Below, piece after piece: positions 32,813-44,329 of a DNA stretch of 64,000 nucleotides. The stretch covers positions 496,001 through 560,000 of the forward strand of contig JANFAH010000012.1 of the NCBI GenBank assembly GCA_024663395.1. The letters run 5' to 3'. Numbering within the stretch: the first letter of the stretch is position 1; the number at the start of each line of letters is the position of its first letter. Under the pieces are notes generated by a model that saw only the letters and a list, made by a program, of their open reading frames with translations, had not been told where the DNA came from and did not search any database. Both the position numbers and the translations under genes were made by a program. This stretch comes from Pisolithus tinctorius (Eukaryota; Basidiomycota; Agaricomycetes; Boletales; Pisolithaceae).

Positions 32813-32826
32813 CAGGGCTCATAACC
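32813..32826 (-). promoter_or_regulatory. copia primer-binding site (half initiator tRNA-Met)
   Basis: GGTTATGAGCCCTG directly follows the LTR on the minus strand. Its complement matches the anticodon arm of initiator tRNA-Met; the match extends imperfectly (GAGCA where the tRNA has GCGCG), with differences explained by CpG loss. Identical to the site at 13414-13427. Confidence 0.65.
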
Positions 32827-33099
32827 TCACAGATATATCTATACGAAATAATCTCAGTCGCATGTGAGTAGTGACAACATCTGTTTGATATACCTATATG
32901 AAATAATCTAGGTATGAGAATGAGTATAGTAAAGGAATGGAAAACATTTGTGCTCACCTCAGTTGCATGCAAGTAGCAACAACATCTGAGGTGATGAAGG
33001 TACAGTATGAAGCTATATATCTCTAAGTGTAACAATACTGAGATGCCTGGGTGTTGAACCCAGAGTTTTACATGACAAGGGCAGTCTCGTTGTGAGACA
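32827..33099 (-). repeat. 5' LTR of the copia element
   Basis: 273 bp from TGTCTCACAACG to ATATCTGTGA on the minus strand, adjoining the primer-binding site. A near-identical solo copy is at 13940-14199. It includes GATATATCTAT/ATGAAATAATC motifs in duplicate. The exact 3' base is uncertain because it does not end in CA. Confidence 0.6.
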
Positions 33100-33294
33100 T
33101 GCTACATTCTTTGTAAGTAACAAGAAAACACATACATAAATGCAAGACACAATGAATATAATAAGCACAAAGGGCACAAAAGTTAATTGCATGGTTAACA
33201 GTAACATAAAGTATGAAAGCCTTAAAACAGAAAGTAACTCTCACATCTTGGAGTGGATGCATTCAGAAAGGACTACATATGACTTTCCAAATCT
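33100..33294. other. AT-rich spacer
   Basis: Nothing recognisable between the copia LTR and the next repeat. Confidence 0.4.
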
Positions 33295-34266
33295 AACATA
33301 GGGCATTGGGGGGCTGTGGGGCAATGGGAGCATAAGTGATTGTGTCTCCCACCCTTTTGTCCTCTCAGTGAAGTTAACAAAAGCTCCATGGACGGGGCTC
33401 TGATGGAGGAGGAGGTGAAGGGGGGACATCTTCTGCTGGATCTTGCAGTAAGAAGGCAAGATGCACATCATACTCATCATGGATGCAATCAGGGAGGCTG
33501 GAGAACAGTAGATTATGCTGCAGCTGTCACAATGTGGGGAGAATGATGGACAAGATTGGAACAAAGACAGCACAGGGAGCAGGGAGGAACAATCCATATG
33601 CTTCATCAACCAGGGAGACTGAAATGACCACATAGACCTTTCTAACCAAGTGACAGACCTGAGGTGACCAAAGAATGTCCTTCTGGAAGTCATACTGACA
33701 AGGAGAACATGCTGACCAAGCTGCATGGGATGAGATGGGGCTGACAATGACAGAATGAACCAGGGGGCTTCAGGATGGAAGCTGGTGGGAATGCCTGGCA
33801 GATATACATAGCCACTGTCTCTGGCAAACAAGACAAGTGAGATGATCAATGAAGAGGTGGCCATTATTGATGGACTTAGTGAAATGAGTGTCTGATGAAT
33901 GGAGTGCTGTAGAAATGCATAGGGTGTGAGGATACTCTCCAAATTTGGAAGGCAGAATTGCGTGGCTGAGCACTTTAAGCAAGTGTGAGAACAGAGCTGA
34001 TATCTTTGGAAATGGTGGAGATCCAATGAAAACCAGAATGCCATACATGGGTGCTAAAAACTTTTAATGTGTGCTTAACTCACTTCCTCTTTTCTCTTCA
34101 GCACTGCCAACTCATTCTTGTGTGAAGGATGACTGCTCATGTCCAGCAGTCTTTCTATGCATGAGGCCTTTAGTCTTCATCTGCATGCATGGGCATTGCA
34201 TGCAACTTGTTGATGAGTTAGGCAGAGTCAGCTGTAACCATGTCCACAACACCTTTGGTGTGTGAA
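33295..34266 (-). mobile_element. TG...CA element, copy 3 (ORF half only)
   Basis: It matches the ORF-bearing half of copies 1, 2 and 4, ending at the hairpin-like ACACCTTTGGTGTGTGA. The ORF is recognisable (FARDSGYVYLPGIPTSFHPE) but frameshifted near the start, and the 3' half of the element is absent. CpG-poor. Confidence 0.75.
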
Positions 34267-34848
34267 ACTGCATCCTTCAAGTTTACTTCAAGGATATTGT
34301 GGAAAGCAGCAAGCTGGGAAAGGTGGACAAGATTGTGAAGTGGAGAGGTGCCATCAAGGCAATTAATGATGAACTAGTGCATCATTGTGTTATCACATTT
34401 TTTCACTAACTGATGTATTCAGGATGCTGTACATGACCCCATCACTAGGATGGATGAGATTCTGATGACCCTCATCAGTGTCAACACATTCTTAAAGTGG
34501 CATGAAGACCTTGGCTTGATTGACCACCTGTGGCCTGAGTGGAAGACTGCCCTATCCCCTTCCAAAACCAATGTTGCCAACCACAAGGGGCTTGACATCA
34601 TTGAGCATCAATATGACTACCACTGGTTGGGCCTCCCTATGCCCTGTGTCATGCCAACACCAACACCACCTGCTCAAGAGACCAAAATGCCCATGAGTGA
34701 CAAAGGAAAACAGAAAGCGACTGAGGCAGAGGTGGAGCAAATGATAGCAGAGAGCTCACACAGGATGGAGGTGGACAATGAGGAAGAACCAGTGCAAGGC
34801 AGGCAGAAGCATAAAGCTGCCATGAAAATGATGTTGTCAAGTTTGTAA
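34267..34848 (+). other. uncharacterised ORF fragment (34450-34848)
   Basis: A 132-codon frame, MDEILMTLISVNTFLKWHED..., contains a Pro-rich linker (CVMPTPTPPAQE) and a charged tail with KGKQKATEAEVEQMIAES. A preceding stretch (about 34270-34370) reads as coding-like VDKIVKWRGAIKAINDE. It stops at the chromovirus LTR, so it may be the stump of an interrupted gene. No function recognised. Confidence 0.3.
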
Positions 34849-35356
34849 TGTCTGGGTTGAGGCCAGACCAGAGACCAAAGCAGGCATGAGGCCAAGGGGT
34901 CAGGATCAGGGGAAGGGCAGAGGTACAGGAGTGGACTGATTGGACTTAGCAACTGAGGATGCCATGCTATTCCCTTGTGTGGGTCTCAGCCTGAGTCTGA
35001 GGCCAAGGTGGAGTTATCAGAGTAACTTAGTTGATTTCAGACTGAGGGGATACAAGCCAAGTATCTATGGGTTTATATACTAGAGACAACTATAGTACAG
35101 AGACCAGTAATGCCAGTCTTGCAAAGATTGCTAAGGTGATTGGTAAGACTAGTATTAGTAAGGTATGACTAAGGTAATGGAGACCAGGACAGGGCAGACT
35201 GGGGACAAGACTGGGCAGGGCTTAACCGAAGTGACATGCACTGCAAAGCAGTGTTCACCATGCTAGGACATCTGGGGATAAGGGATTGGTGAGGCCAAGG
35301 CCAGACTGAATGAATATGAGGCTGAGACCAGCCAGGGTCGAGACATGACTATGACA
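34849..35356 (-). repeat. 3' LTR of chromovirus copy 2
   Basis: 508 bp, TGTCATAGTCATG...CCCAGACA on the minus strand. Closely similar to the 5' LTR at 42637-43142 and to copy 1. Confidence 0.88.
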
Positions 35357-35493
35357 GTATCCCCTTCTTAGGGGTCGAACCCATGAGACCCCTGCAAGAG
35401 TGGTAGGCTGAGCCTGAAACCTGGTTGAGTTTGAAAAATTGATACTTGTGGCCTGCTAAGCCTTTTACATCTTTCCTTTGTATCTTAACCATC

Positions 35494-36580
35494 ATGTCTG
35501 CCTTGAGACTGATCACCATGACTGACAATAACAGCAAGGCCAGGTTGTGATCAACTGGACCCAGGTGTTGGACAATGCCATCAAGTATGACACTGATGAC
35601 AAAGAGGAGATGATGAGGGCCAAGGCCAAAGAGAGGAAGTGGTGCAAGGTGGCTGAGCAAGCCTGGTGGGAGGAGCAGGCACAGCTGGAGGCTGAAAGAG
35701 TGGAGAGAGAGCAGATTGAGGCTGAGAGGTTAGCATGTGAGGCTGAAGAGGAGAGGGCTGAAGCCAAGTGAGCAGAGAGGGAGGCCAAGGAGAAGGAGAT
35801 GCACAAAGAGGAGGAGAGACATGAGGCTGAGTGCAAATGCAAGGCCAAGGCTGGCACTGGGGCTGGTATTAGCAAGGCCATGGGTGAAGTAAAGAGGGTA
35901 GTGATGGACCCCAGGTGAGTTCATTTTCACCTTTGTGAGCCCTCTTCTTTAACCTACTTTCCTAGCTGTACCCACTGCACCTGGGCTAAGGTCATCTGTG
36001 AATTCCTAGTAGATGGTAACAAGAAGTGTGTTGCCTGTGTGCACTGTAATCAATCAAAAGGCAAGTGCCACTGGCCCAGGGATGGGAAAGACACTGAGGC
36101 CAGTCCCAAGGCTGTTGGGAGAGTGGACAAGGGGAAGAAGAGGAAGGTCAACAAGGAGAACAACTGAGGCCAGGCCCAGCAAACAGAAACAGGTGAGGAT
36201 GAGTGCAAGGCTACTCAAGGTCTTGGACCTTGAGGAACTCAAAGCTGGTGGGAGCAGGCTGAAAGAGGCTGGCATGGCCAGGTACTCAGGCTTAGAGGAT
36301 AAGCTCAAGCACCTTATCAATGTGGCAGGGCTGATTGCCAATAACCTAGCCAGCCTCTTTGAACTTCATGAGACTGGTCAAGAATTCAGGCTGAATCACC
36401 AACATGCTCAAGGCCCTGCTTGATGAGTCTTATGGCTTTGGTGTGGCAGTTTCCCCCTTGGACTCAGGCTCATCTGAGCTTGACTCCAATGAGTTGTGCA
36501 AGGAGGCTGACTGGTTGAAGAACCACAGCAAAGACGAGGAGGAGGTGGCTGAAGGGGAGGATGAAAATATGGTCGAGTAG
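35494..36580 (+). pseudogene. antisense spliced gene of chromovirus copy 2
   Basis: Counterpart of 22026-23104. The ATG is near 35494. Exon 1 has the coiled coil (AKAKERKWCKVAEQAWWEEQ) and one TGA near 35769. The intron is 35915-35965 (GTGAGT...TCCTAG, 51 bp). Exon 2 starts with the cysteine cluster CTHCTW...CVHCNQSKGKC, again C-x2-C-x6-C-x12-C-x2-C-x6-C. It ends VE-stop at 36578-36580 after a Ser/Asp/Glu-rich tail. Frameshifts break exon 2. The conserved intron position and cysteines in two divergent copies argue that this is a real gene of the element. Confidence 0.65.
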
Positions 36581-36757
36581 CATTTATAGCATAGTGCCTT
36601 TGTTATTTCTTCCTGCAAATGTCATATGTCTGGTGTCCAGTGTTATACAGTAAAATAAGGGAAACAAGAAGAGGAAAACAATGTAAGTAAGAGATCAGGA
36701 GAAACTAGACACCAATAGAAAACAGAAAAAGAAACTGAGGCTGGTTGAAGCTGGTCC

Positions 36758-39700
36758 TCATTGGAAAGGGCCAGGTTTAGTGGGGTAGCAGAAGTGGAAC
36801 TCTTGTACAAGTTCAGAGGCATTGTCAAGTTTGGTAGCAAGTACCCAAGTGGTTTCTTCATTGGTCCCTTCATAACCAGTCCACTGGATGAGGTACTGAA
36901 GCCAACACCAGCAATGCCAGTTGACCTTGGAGTCAAGGATTTTGGCCACCTCAAACTCTAGTTCACTGTCAACTTTGACTGGTGGGGGTGGTGGCTGAGT
37001 CTGGTTCAGGATGGTGTTAGGGATGGCTGGCTCAAGTTGGGAGACATGGAAGACCAGATGGACTGTGCACATTGAGTCCAGCAGGTGCAGTATGAACAAA
37101 TGGGTACTGGCCTGAGCGATGACCAGATATGGTCTAAGGTTCTTTTCTGAGAGCTTCTTGGAAGGCCAGGTTGACTGGAAGTACTTGGCTTTGACATATA
37201 CTTGGTCACCAATCTTGAAGTCCAGGGCCAGCATGTGTTTGGCATCAGCCAGGCCTTGGTATCATTGTTGGGTGAGGGTCATCTCCTCATGTAGGTATTG
37301 GTGCAGTGAGTCTAAGTCAACTGCATAATCATGAGCCTGAGTGGAGGTAAGATCACACTCAGGGTATACCAAGATGTTGGGATGGTAGCCCTTATTAGTG
37401 AAGAAGGGTGAAGCACTGGTAGTAGCTCTAGGGGCATTGTTGTAAGCAAACTCAGCCAAAGGTAGTAGGTCAGCCCAGTTGTCCTGTTGGTAGTTACAGT
37501 AGACTTGGAGGTACTGTTCCAGTGTCTGGTTGGTCCTCTCAGTCTGGCCATCGCCCTCAGGGTGGTAGCCCAAGGTGAAGTGTAAGTGCATATCTAAGGC
37601 CTTACTGAGTGACTGGAAGAAGTGAGACACAAACTCTGAGCCTCAGTCTGAGGTTACATGGGTCAGTACTCCATGCTTTGAAAAGACATGGAGTAGGAAG
37701 AGTTTGGTGAGTTCTGGGGCCATGATAGTGTCATGAGTGGGGATGAAGATGGCCTGCTTAGAGAGCCAGTCAACTACTATGAGGATGGCCATGAAGCTGG
37801 ATGAGGCTGGAAGTTGCTCAATGAAATCCATAGATATGGAATTCCATGACTTCTCCAGTACCAGGAGTTGTTTGAGAAGGCTGTAAGGCTGATGGCAGGG
37901 AACCTTAGCCCAAGCACAGGCCATGCAGGACTGGACATAGTCTTTGACAAATGTCCTGAGGCCAGGCCAGGTGTACTCATGCTGGATGAGCTCTAGTGTG
38001 CAGTTTTGGCCAAAGTGGCCAGACAGGGGATGGTCATGCTTGAGCTGCAAGACCCTAAGGCAGAGATCATTTGAGTCTGGCATGTAGATTCTTCCATCAA
38101 GATGGAGGAAGCTGATGTCATCTACAGACCACCAGGGATCAGACATGTCAGACAAGCAGACTTGTGAGACCAGGTCATCCAGCAGTGTGGTCAGGATATC
38201 ATTATGGAGTTTTTCAACATCCATTAAGGTGACTGTTTGTGAGACCAGGTACTCAAGGTAGGTTGCATGGAGGGAGACCACTAGTTGCTCCTGGGTGAAG
38301 ACCAGTCTCAGGTTCTGCAGGTTCACTTGGGCATAGCCACTATCCCCCTCTTTGGGGTAGATGTCCCATCATCTAGTTAAGGCATCAGGCTTAGCCCTGA
38401 GCTTACCAGGCCTGAACCTGATGATCATATTGAACTGTGAGAGGAATTCAGACCAGTGAGCTTGGCAGTGAGTGAGTACCTTAGAGGTAGAAAAGTACTC
38501 TAGGTTCTTATGGTTGGTGACAATGTCAACCAGTGAGGCCAAGCCCTCAAGGTAGTGGTGCCAGGTCTGGAATGCTTCAAAAATAGCAAGCAATTCCTTA
38601 TCATGAGTATCATAGTTCAATTCCAGGGCAGTCAGAGTCTGGGAGTAGAAGGCGACTGGATGTATCTGGCTGTTGCTGCAGGTGATGGATAGAATGCCAG
38701 CAATGGCATAGTCTGATGCATCAGTCTTGACAGTGATGGGAGACCCAGGGATGAAGTGGGTTAAGACTGGTGCAGTAGTGAAGGCAGCCTTGAGGTTATT
38801 GAATGACCAGCAGCACTCCTCAGAGAAGTTCCAAGGAGCACCCTTGCAGGTAAGCCAGGTCAGTGGTATGACAATGTCTGAGTAATTGAAAATAAACTGG
38901 TGGTAGAAATTGGCAAAGCTGAGGATGGATTGTATGTCCTTGACCTTGTGAGGCTTGGGCCAATCACAAATGGTCTGGTCCTTTTCCTTCAACATCATGA
39001 GGCCAGCAGGGGAAAGGTGGAAACTGAGATATTCAACCAAGTCTGAGTGGAACTCACATTTCTCCAGCTTTGCATAAAGGCCATGAAGCTGAAGCCAGTG
39101 GAGCACTTCTCAGACATGCTGCTTATGGGATTCCTTATCTCCAGAGTAGATTAGAATGTCATCAAGGTAGACAACTATGCAGACATCCACCATGTCTGCA
39201 AAAATGGTATTCATGAAGCATTGGAAAGTGGCCAGGGCATTGGTGAGGCTGAAGGGCATCACTAACCACTTGTAGGAACCATACCAAGTCCAGAATGTGG
39301 TTTTCCATTCATCACACAGGGCAATCTGGATGAGATGGTAGGCATGCCAGTGATCAATCTTTGTATAGATTTTGGCTTGGCTTGGTGGGTCCAAGAGGTT
39401 GGAGATGAGCATTAGCAGGTATTGGTCTTTCTTAGTGACTTTGTTGAGGCCATGGAGGTCTACACAGAGCCAGAGGGAGCCATCCTTCTTTTTAATGAAG
39501 AGGACTGGTGCAGCATAGGGGGAAGAGGTTGGATGAATGAAACTGGTGGTGAGGTTCTCATTGATGAAAGTCTGGAGAGCTTGGAGCTTGACCAGGGATA
39601 GCAAGTAGATGGTGCTGAGAGGCAAGGTTGTTCCTTCTTCAAGCTCTATCATCAGGTCATACTCCCAGTGTGGTGGGAGTGCTGAGGCCTTGGCCTTGCT

Positions 39701-40475
39701 GAAAACATCAGCAAAGTCATGATACTCTTCCAGTACATTGGGTAAGGCTGGAGAAGGGGAAACCAAGGCCAATCTGGCTTGAACTGAGTCCAAGGGATGG
39801 GGCTGAAGTTGGAACTGGATAGACCCTTCAAGTTTGCAGGCATGTATGAAGGCAGCTGCATTGATTAGGGAGACAAGAGGGGCCTTCAGGGGGGTGTGAG
39901 CTGGGGAGTTGGAGACCAGTATAGATGGCATGAGGCCAGGCTGGTCACTAGGACTGGAGTCAGGGAAACCAGTGGAGACCGGGCTTACAGGGGGTGTTGA
40001 CAGGGTTGGCATTCCTTGTGCAGGAGTCTGGAATGTTAGACTGCCCAGTACCCAATCAATCAACAGATTGTAGCAGGTGAGCCAGTCATGTCTGAGGACT
40101 ATCTTGCACTCAGAATCCAATGGGGCTAAAAACAGGGTTACTGGGGTGACATCACCAGATGCAAAGTGGATATTGACATCTACTGCTTGAGTTATGGTAA
40201 AAGTGGACATTCCATTGAAGAGCTGGAGTTGGATTGGGGAGACTGAGTACAGGGTAAACAAGTGTTGATTAACAAATTGATTATCTATAAAACAATGAGT
40301 GGAACCAGAGTCCACTAAGGTACAAAGCCAAGGTAATTCTGGATTTTCTAATGTGACATATGGGGTCAAAGAGTTTGGACTGGAAAGAGCAGACACATTG
40401 AGACAAGCCTCCAAGTTTGCACAACCAGAGTCAATGCAGCTCCCAGATTGTGTGGAGTCCTGGGAGCTGCTACCT
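36758..40475 (-). pseudogene. pol: pol of chromovirus copy 2
   Basis: The protease keeps the intact site LVDSGSTHCFIDNQF. Reverse transcriptase spans LPPHWEYDLMIELEEGTT to YLDDILIYSGD. RNase H: KTDASDYAIAGIL and LNYDTHDKELLAIFEA. The integrase zinc finger is HDHPLSGHFGQNCT...CMAC. The core again has VTSD-stop-GSEF (TGA at about 37643) as in copy 1. The chromodomain is uninterrupted here (EVAKILDSKVNWHCWCWLQY, QWTGYEGTNEETTWV) and ends PGPFQ-stop at 36758. Additional stops lie near 38369 and 39110. It has fewer frameshifts than copy 1 but more CpG-type substitutions. Confidence 0.87.
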
Positions 40476-40483
40476 ATTTTTTT
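40436..40483 (-). promoter_or_regulatory. programmed -1 frameshift signal, copy 2
   Basis: On the minus strand A AAA AAA (40483-40477) precedes TAG (40476-40474). The 11-bp stem GCAGCTCCCAG/CTGGGAGCTGC (40470-40460 with 40446-40436) follows and is identical to copy 1. Sequence around it has diverged, so the stem and slip site look constrained. Confidence 0.75.
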
Positions 40484-41865
40484 GTCTCAGGGGTAGAACC
40501 TGAGCCCAAGGCCAGTGCAGCCTCAGTGGTGGCTGCAGCATGAGCCTTGGCCTTACTGGCTTTCTTGGGGCATTTGTCAGCAAAATGACCAGACCCTCCA
40601 CAGAACATGCAGAGGTTTCCATCTATGTGACACTTGTGTTCTTCTGGGGTGAGCTTCCCATCCTTCCCAAGTTTGCTAGGCTCAGGCTTAGATGAGTTGC
40701 TGTTATTGTTGTTGCCCAGCTTTGATGAAGCCAGCTTGGACTGTGTAGAACCAGTGTTGTTGCTGCCAGTCTTGGGCTTGCCTTGGCTGGTCTTGTACTG
40801 GTTGTTTCTGGCAGAGCCACTGGACTTGTTGTTGTTGTTGTTGTTGGAGCTCTGATGCTTATTTGCCCATTGGATTTCTTCCTTGCACTCCCAATAGCAT
40901 GCATCTATTTCCTGGGCAAGGTGGCAGAGCTCATGTAGTGTCCAGGGCTTGCCAACCTGACAGACTTTGTCTTTGATCTGGTCTGGGAGCCCAGAGTAGA
41001 AGTGATGGCACAGTGCACCATCTCTGTAGCCCCAGACTTGCAAAGCAAGCCAGTTGAAGTCCACTACATATTTGTTAATGCACTGGCTATCTTTCATGTG
41101 TAGGTGGTCAAGTTGGCTTTCAGTGTCAGCAACTGGGTCATGAGGGCTGAAGGTGGTTTGTAGTTCTAGGATGAACTCCCTCCAGGAGTCCATCCAGAGA
41201 GGCCAGTCATTGGGGTCCTCAACCCCAAGCAAGTCTGGCTCAAACCATTCTAAGGCCATGCCTTTGAGGTAGGACTAGGCAAAGATGACCTTTGCACAGT
41301 CAGTCCTAAAAGCCTGGGGTTGGTCTTGAAAATTAAGCTTGCACTGGATGAAGAAGGTGTGAAGCTTCTTGGGGACAGTACCATCAAAGGTATCAGGCTC
41401 ATGCAACTTGGTCCTGCTCAAGGACTCAGGGCTAGTGTGGGTGTTGCAGGCCAGTAGCTTGATGGCCTTTGCAAGACTGTCAAAGACTGTGACCAGGGGT
41501 TCAGTGTCCTGGTCTGGGAAGTCCAGTTTGTCTTCCAGATCATTCTCATCTGGATTAACATCACTGGGCCCATCATCACTGGGACCATTGCCAGGGTCAT
41601 CATCATCAGGGTTGTTGTTGTCATCATCCTCTGGCCCTTCATCCCCAGGATCACCACCAGGGATGGGGGCAATGGGGTGACATGGGGTAGGAGTATTGGA
41701 TGTTTGGGCTGAAAAGCCCCTGAAAGGACTAATGGGGTCTGGGAATTGTCTAGTGGTGCCCAAGGCAGCTAGTGCTGTCTTGCAGTGAGTTCCACTGGCT
41801 GAGGTGGAGTCAGGGTTGGTGGCAGAATGGCCATGGGGAGGTTGGAAATGAGTCTTTGTTGCCAT
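40474..41865 (-). pseudogene. gag: gag of chromovirus copy 2
   Basis: It starts MATKTHFQPPHGHSA (41865). After the acidic Asp/Asn tract and LHTFFIQCKLNFQDQPQAF a TAG at 41272-41274 interrupts the frame where copy 1 has CAG. It continues AFEWFEPDL-like to the Ser/Asn-rich linker and zinc knuckle CMFCGGSGHFADKCP, and ends at the frameshift-site TAG. It shows the uninterrupted target (EIDACYWECKEEIQ) into which the TG...CA element inserted in copy 1. Confidence 0.87.
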
Positions 41866-41909
41866 GGTATGTTAGACCCACACAAGTGGTGAGTCTGAAA
41901 TACTGTCAA

Positions 41910-42623
41910 TGTCATGACCGTGCATTCGTCATAGGTCTTTACTCACTCCGCAACCTTTTCCACCGGTCATTCACTCACTCCGCACCAACTCTGCCCAACT
42001 TCTGTTGTCTACAAACCATCTCCGCTCCAACTGTTGTTGGAGTTGTGTTTCTCTCCTACCGGACTGAGCGGTCCGTTCTCTGAGGGGTCATGTGACTACC
42101 TTCGCAGTCAGGTACTCCGCAGCACGCTCACCGCATGGTCCAGTGTCTGGACTATTTCCTTTTCTAGATGTTCTGTGTTACCCGTTCGTATGTCCTCCGT
42201 CTACCCTTCATTCGACGTCCAGGAAATTTTACTTGAAAATTTATGAGTCTCCGTATGTCAGTTCCGATTCCGGTTACTGTACCTCCGTAGCAGTATAAAA
42301 GCATGTACTGTACTCTGCTGTTCTTCAGTACGAATATCAACTTAGTTCCTACTCCTCCTGACTCTGTCTTCTGTCTGCCGGACTTACCTCCAACTCTCTG
42401 TTTGTACTCTCCCTCTGAAATACAAGGGCTGAGATCATGCAAGGGGGTAGCGCACGAGCTAAACCCGATGCCCTCACTCCGCTCCGCCTTTGCTTTGGTG
42501 GACTTCGTTCCTGCCACCACTCCGCTAGTCGGAGTTTTGTTCTTCCCTGTTGGACTTGCTTCCGAACCACTCTCTAGACCTTATATAGCGTCAGAGTTGG
42601 TCAGAGTAGGCCCGGACTTGACA
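41910..42623 (+). mobile_element. CpG-rich 714 bp solo LTR
   Basis: It starts TGTCATGACCG and ends GGACTTGACA, flanked by GTCAA on both sides (41905-41909 and 42624-42628). It lies between the 5' LTR and gag of chromovirus copy 2. A TATA box (CAGTATAAAAGC) at about 42292 suits a promoter. CpG is abundant while both flanks are depleted, so the insertion is probably young. No related internal region is in the window. Confidence 0.8.
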
Positions 42624-42636
42624 GTCAAGTTCATAA

Positions 42637-43142
42637 TGTCTGGGTTGAGGCCAGACTGAAGACCAAAGTGGGCATGAGGCCGAGGGGTCAGGATCAGGGG
42701 AAGGGCAGAGGTACAGGAGTGGACTGATTGGACTTAGTGACTGAGGATGCAGCACTATTCCCTTGCATGGGTCTCAGTCCGAGTCTGAGGGTGAGGCAGA
42801 GTTATCAGAGTAACTTAGTTGATTTCAGACTGAGGGGATACAGGCCAAGTATCTATGGGTTTATATACTAGAGACAACTATAGTATGGAGGCCAGTAATG
42901 CCAGTCTTGCAAAGATTGCTAAGGTGATTGGTAAGACTAGTATTAGTAAGGTATGACTAAGGTAACAGAGACTGGGACAGGGCAGACTGGGGACAAGACC
43001 AGGCAGGGCTTAACTGAAGTGACACACTGCAAAGCAGTGTTCACCATGCTAGGACATCTGGGGATAAGGGATTGGCAAGGCTGAGGCCAGACTGAATGAA
43101 TACAAGGCCAAGTCCAGCTGGGGTCGAGACATGACTATGACA
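42637..43142 (-). repeat. 5' LTR of chromovirus copy 2
   Basis: 506 bp matching 34849-35356 over its whole length, with CpG-type differences. Confidence 0.88.
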
Positions 43143-44219
43143 GATGTCCCATTGATCCAGAGGTCAATCCTGCTCTAGGAAGGCAACAGTGGAAACCAAC
43201 AATGAAGATGATGTTCCTGCTCATGGCCAATTGAAACACAAGCCTCATCTACCATCAGATGGACTATATGGTCATGCTGCCATAGCTGCCAGAAGGACAC
43301 ATTCCCCTGACCCCCATTCCTGCCTGTCATGCCACAGATGCAAGGTCTGATGCTACAGGAACCCTGGGAAGTCCTGCTTCCTGTGTGATGGTCACAAGAT
43401 TCAATGTAGCCATGCCAAAGGCAGGATTGCTGCTCCAACTCGATGGAATCCATTGCAAGCCAGGGGAAAAAAGCGAGCTTGAAGTCTGTCCCCAATGATG
43501 GAGGCCCAAGAATCCCAAAGCCCAAAGGAATGTCCCCCAAAGTGGCACATTTCAATGGCTTCCAAAGCCATCAATGCTGGGGTTGGGCCCTCCAACCAGG
43601 GAGAGATGATCCCTGAGGGATCTTCACTCAGTACATTCTCAATTTCATGTATTTATGCTGACTCAAATTTTATTCAGAGATTTGTATTCCTGCATTCAAA
43701 TGCAGGGATTCCCACCCAATCCCAGCTGCTGTATGAGCAGATTCAATTGTCAAGGCTGGCCCATCCATTGCACAGGAGGTAGAGGAATCTATGGTAGCAG
43801 GTATGTTTAATCACTCCACATTTACACTAATTATCATGGTTAACCCTTGTATTCAAAGCAGACACCTGCCCATCAACAACAGCAGCACCCATCCAACTCA
43901 CAACTGCTGCAACTCCCAGTGCACCATCACCTGCCTGTGCCCCAATTGCCAAGGTGTTGCAAATGTCCAACACATTTGAAGAGCAAATCAAAGATTTGGA
44001 ACATTGACTCCACAATGCTGAGGCCCACTGCCAATACTACAAGGATCAAATGTATGATTTCCAAATACAACACAACAAAACCATGCAGATGCTGGACAGG
44101 ATGGCTCATGAGCTGGAGGCTCTGCATATTCAGGTATATGGACAAGCATTGGGTGATGACCTCATTGATCTCTTTGGGCCTCTGGCAGATGAGACAAGGG
44201 TGGATAGGACAGAAGGGTG
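43143..44219 (+). pseudogene. decayed zinc-cluster / coiled-coil gene
   Basis: Near 43320 the plus strand encodes a cysteine cluster (CLSCHRCKV-stop-CYRNPGKSC, then FLCDGHKIQCSHA) with two C-x2-C pairs and a basic tail, resembling a degenerate Zn2Cys6 motif. A second exon-like stretch (43849-44219) reads Ala/Pro/Thr-rich, then a coiled coil FEEQIKDLEH-stop-LHNAEAHCQYYKDQ, and ends DETRVDRTEG-stop. Both parts carry a single TGA that could be an old CGA. It may be a transcription-factor-like or retroelement accessory gene; function unknown. Confidence 0.4.
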
Positions 44220-44329
44220 AACAAGGCCATCTATCATTTTACTCCTCTGTGGTACATATGATGTCATTTTATATTTCCATTTTAATTGACCACTCCTGCT
44301 GCATGATATATTCAACCTTTATCTAAGAG

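Larger units (their letters stand above)
34849..43142 (-). mobile_element. Ty3/gypsy chromovirus, copy 2 (CpG-depleted)
   Basis: Same family and order as 14204-23373 but on the minus strand: 5' LTR 42637-43142, gag, frameshift signal, pol, antisense gene, 3' LTR 34849-35356. A solo LTR of another family sits at 41910-42623. CpG is almost absent and many CGA codons have become TGA, but long frames remain, so decay came mainly through CpG loss. Flanks (TGTAA left, GATGT right) do not form a TSD. Confidence 0.88.

Noticed and set aside
34849..43142. Target-site duplication of chromovirus copy 2
   Set aside because: The five bases next to each LTR (TGTAA and GATGT) do not match; flanks have mutated or recombined.
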